Part shown: positions 4,418 through 6,633 of the stretch, one piece after another | Position numbering within the stretch: the first letter of the stretch is position 1 | Layout of the letters: each line of letters opens with the position of its first letter | Assembly (NCBI GenBank): GCA_023429345.1 | Contig: JAEYVB010000220.1 | Span: 1 to 6,633, forward strand | DNA: 6,633 nucleotides | Reading direction: 5' to 3' | Origin: Planctomycetota bacterium | GTDB lineage: Bacteria; Planctomycetota; Phycisphaerae; Phycisphaerales; UBA1924 | The notes under the pieces: generated by a model | Seen by the model: only the letters and a program-made list of their open reading frames with translations | Told to the model about the DNA's origin: nothing | The model's database searches: none | Translations under genes and position numbers: made by a program

Positions 4418-6633
4418 TCACACCCGCTTCCGCGGCGGCTGCTGTCCCCGTCCCATCATCTGCTTCTGCCGCTCCTCCGCGAGCTTCTGCAGCCGGTCCA
4501 TGAACGACCCCGGCTTGGGCGGCCCCTTCTTCGTCGGCTTCAGGAGGTCGTTCTTGTTGATGTGGGCCCGGATCCACCGGCTCTCGAGGATTCCGAGCGT
4601 CGAGTTCGCGATGAAGTAGAGCGCCAGGCCGCTCGGCGCGTTGTACATGAACAGCGGGAACATCACCACCATCATGACCTTCATGATCTTCTGCTGCTGC
4701 TCCTGCTCCGGCGTCAGCGGCGTGGTCGCCGGCGGCGTCAGGTACTTCTGCTGGATGAAGAAGACGACGCCCAGCAGGATCGGGAGCAGGTTGAAGGAGT
4801 CGATCGGCCCAAGGAGCGGTAGCGTGATGATGGTGCGCCCGAAGTACCAGAAGCGGTCCGGCTCCGCGAGGTCGCCCAGGAAATAGCCCATGAAGTGGGG
4901 ATACCCGGGGATGATCGCCTGGAAGACGCCGTAGAACGCCGGCTGGTGCCGCAGCTCGATGGCGAAGAACAGCGTCGCGTACAGCGCGATCCACACCGGC
5001 GTCTGGAGGAACATCGGGATGCACCCGAGCGCCCCGGTCGGGCTGATGCCCTCCTCGCGCCACAGCTTGGCCATCTCCGCGCGCAGCTTCTGCGGGTCCT
5101 GCCCGTACTTCTCCTGCAGCTTCTTCTGCTTGGGCGCCATCCCCTGCATCTGCGCGCCGAAGCGCTGCATGCGGATCTGGCTCCACCGCGTCACCGGGTG
5201 CAGAATGCTCCGCACGATCAGCACCAGCAGGATGATCGCCACGCCCCAGTCGAACACCCCCGAATGCAGCAGGTGCAGCAGACCCAGAAGCGCCGACGTC
5301 AGCCACCCAAACGTGCAGAAGCCGCAGGGGCCCCCGAAGTTGTACACCACGAGCCCCTGCATGCCGGCCGCGGCCGCCAGGGGGTCCCGCTTGATCTCCT
5401 TCCCCGCCAGGGGGCCGGCGAAGTACCCCATCGGAAACTCGGCCGCGCCGCTCGGACCCACCGGGACCACGTCGCTCGTGGTGCGCAGCACGACCACCGG
5501 GTCCGGTACGTACTCGCTGCCCCGGACGATGTAGCGGTCCAGGACGATTCGGTCCACCGCGGCCGCGGCCTGGAACATCTTGTCCGCGGCCGGGTTGGCC
5601 GGATCGAAGAGCTCGTGGAGCGCCGCCCCGAAGTAGCGGTTGGTCATGCCCGTCCACACCAGGCGGTACCCCTGGTCCACGCTCTTCTCGTTGGGCCAGA
5701 GCGGGCGGATGGCATCGAGACTCCCCGTGGTCTTGCCGCGCTTGCCCAGCACGCCCCCGCGGTCCATGAGGAAATCCGAGGAGGTCACGGTCGGGTCGGC
5801 GCCCTGAAGGTTGGGCTTCAGCAGGTAGCCAAACCGGACGCGGCGCTTGTCCCCGCCATAGCTCGCGTTGTCCTGCTGGAGGTCGATGGGCCCGAACTGC
5901 TGCCAGCGGACCGTCATCGGCTGGCCCGAGAGGTTCTGGAGGCCCTGGTGAACGCGGATGTCGTAGGAACCCTCGGCGAGCACGTACCGGCGGTGAACCC
6001 GCGCCACAGGCTGCTGCTGGTCGTTGAGGATGACGGCCTCGAAGGAGCCGGGCGCGGTCTGCCGCCATATCGCCCGCCCGAAGAGCGAGCCGTCCTCCTG
6101 CTCGTACCCCCCGGTGAGGTCGACATCGGTCCCGTTGATCTGGACCGAGAGCAGGGACATGGGGGCCACGACGACGGGCGGGTACAGCGTGCCATCGGCG
6201 CCGGCCGGCGGCGTGTACCACTGCATCTGCTGCACGACCGTGTGCTCGGTCAGGCGGATCGTGTCAAAGTGCTCGGCCAGCGTGACGGAGCGGACGCCCG
6301 CTCCCAGGGGCGTGAACTCGACCCGGAGCGGGATCGGCGCCGCGGGATCGATGGTGCCGATGGAGTCGAAGCCCTTCGTCGCCGCATCCCCCTCGAAGGT
6401 GGCGGCGCGCAGGCCCGCGAGCGAGAGGGCGCCGGGCGAGGGCTCGGGGGGCGGCGGAGCCGGCTGCCCGGGGACGACAGGGGGGACCGATGCGCCGGGA
6501 GCCTGCATCCCCGGCGCGCCGGCGGCGGCCGCGGGGGCCGGGGCGTTGGGAGGCGCCGAGGTGGCCGGGACCGGTGCCGTGGCCGGCGGGGTGCCCTGAC
6601 CGGAGTTGTTGAGGAAGAAGGCGACAGCGAAGC
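4418..6633 (-). CDS. yidC: Membrane protein insertase YidC (N-terminus outside the window)
   Basis: Inserts and folds inner-membrane proteins, alone or with SecYEG. The frame is open to the window edge: 737 residues are visible, beginning FAVAFFLNNSGQG, the end of the first membrane helix, so an ATG at 6508 is not the true start. Counting from the first visible residue: about 14-70 is an Ala/Pro-rich linker; about 75-430 is the periplasmic P1 beta domain; about 441-476 holds the first core helix ending in VLIVRSILHP, whose Arg474 matches the essential groove arginine of YidC; about 487-527 is the cytoplasmic helical hairpin; GCIPMFLQTPVWIALY (536-551) is the next core helix and a family signature. 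Further membrane segments follow near 612-628 and 650-685, the latter with MYNAPSGLALYFIANS. The C-tail from about 690 is long and rich in Lys and Arg, as in ribosome-binding YidC/Oxa1 tails. Loops between core helices are longer than in E. coli. A CGFC pair (Cys436, Cys439) precedes the first core helix. Confidence 0.96.
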   Translation of the reverse strand, partial: FAVAFFLNNSGQGTPPATAPVPATSAPPNAPAPAAAAGAPGMQAPGASVPPVVPGQPAPPPPEPSPGALSLAGLRAATFEGDAATKGFDSIGTIDPAAPIPLRVEFTPLGAGVRSVTLAEHFDTIRLTEHTVVQQMQWYTPPAGADGTLYPPVVVAPMSLLSVQINGTDVDLTGGYEQEDGSLFGRAIWRQTAPGSFEAVILNDQQQPVARVHRRYVLAEGSYDIRVHQGLQNLSGQPMTVRWQQFGPIDLQQDNASYGGDKRRVRFGYLLKPNLQGADPTVTSSDFLMDRGGVLGKRGKTTGSLDAIRPLWPNEKSVDQGYRLVWTGMTNRYFGAALHELFDPANPAADKMFQAAAAVDRIVLDRYIVRGSEYVPDPVVVLRTTSDVVPVGPSGAAEFPMGYFAGPLAGKEIKRDPLAAAAGMQGLVVYNFGGPCGFCTFGWLTSALLGLLHLLHSGVFDWGVAIILLVLIVRSILHPVTRWSQIRMQRFGAQMQGMAPKQKKLQEKYGQDPQKLRAEMAKLWREEGISPTGALGCIPMFLQTPVWIALYATLFFAIELRHQPAFYGVFQAIIPGYPHFMGYFLGDLAEPDRFWYFGRTIITLPLLGPIDSFNLLPILLGVVFFIQQKYLTPPATTPLTPEQEQQQKIMKVMMVVMFPLFMYNAPSGLALYFIANSTLGILESRWIRAHINKNDLLKPTKKGPPKPGSFMDRLQKLAEERQKQMMGRGQQPPRKRV

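Noticed and set aside
3356..4822. A 488-codon plus-strand open frame antisense to the nucleotidyltransferase and yidC
   Set aside because: It runs opposite to two genes with clear motifs, has a low-complexity His/Leu/Arg-rich end, and no recognisable domain. Long antisense frames are expected at this GC content.
4179..6221. A 680-codon minus-strand frame overlapping yidC and the nucleotidyltransferase
   Set aside because: It is out of frame with the convincing YidC sequence, is rich in Gly/Arg/Ala, and has no motifs; an artefact of high GC.
4418..6508. yidC starting at the ATG at 6508
   Set aside because: The same frame stays open to 6633 and reads the end of the expected first membrane helix (FAVAFFLNN) plus the linker, so the true start is outside the window.

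Overview
This is a strongly GC-rich bacterial window with six protein-coding genes, two of them cut by the window edges. No tRNA, rRNA, CRISPR array or insertion sequence is visible. The best guess for the source is a planctomycete, perhaps of the Phycisphaerae. That guess rests on the YidC, which has a long Ala/Pro linker, extended loops and a long basic C-tail, on the single-chain (alpha2-type) glycyl-tRNA synthetase, and on the overall style of the signalling genes. It is an inference, not a proven assignment.

Layout from left to right. Positions 1-203 (minus) hold the N-terminus of glycyl-tRNA synthetase. A roughly 150-base divergent intergenic region follows; it carries one hairpin in the synthetase leader and another just before the next gene. 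Positions 354-1010 (plus) encode an unrecognised protein with a receiver-like fold and a short conserved-looking acidic/leucine tail. Positions 1033-2625 (plus) encode a diguanylate cyclase with a degenerate receiver-like N-terminus, a Pro-rich linker, a GAF-like region and an intact GGDEF domain with its inhibitory site. These two plus-strand genes are 22 bases apart and look like an operon. They converge on a minus-strand run. Read in its own direction, that run is yidC (6633 down to 4418, N-terminus outside the window), a stand-alone nucleotidyltransferase (4327-3539) and an exported dienelactone-hydrolase-family protein (3468-2647).

The left half is therefore translation (synthetase) beside a probable cyclic-di-GMP signalling pair. 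The right half is membrane-protein insertion (YidC) followed by two accessory enzymes whose substrates cannot be read from the sequence. The minus-strand genes may be partly co-transcribed, but the 90-base and 70-base gaps between them contain inverted or direct repeats, which suggests separate control.

Nothing here amounts to a clear new defence or mobile system. The more unusual points are the adjacent pair of receiver-like proteins, a FliM-like tail motif, a CxxC pair in YidC at the start of its membrane core, and several compact palindromes placed next to start or stop codons.
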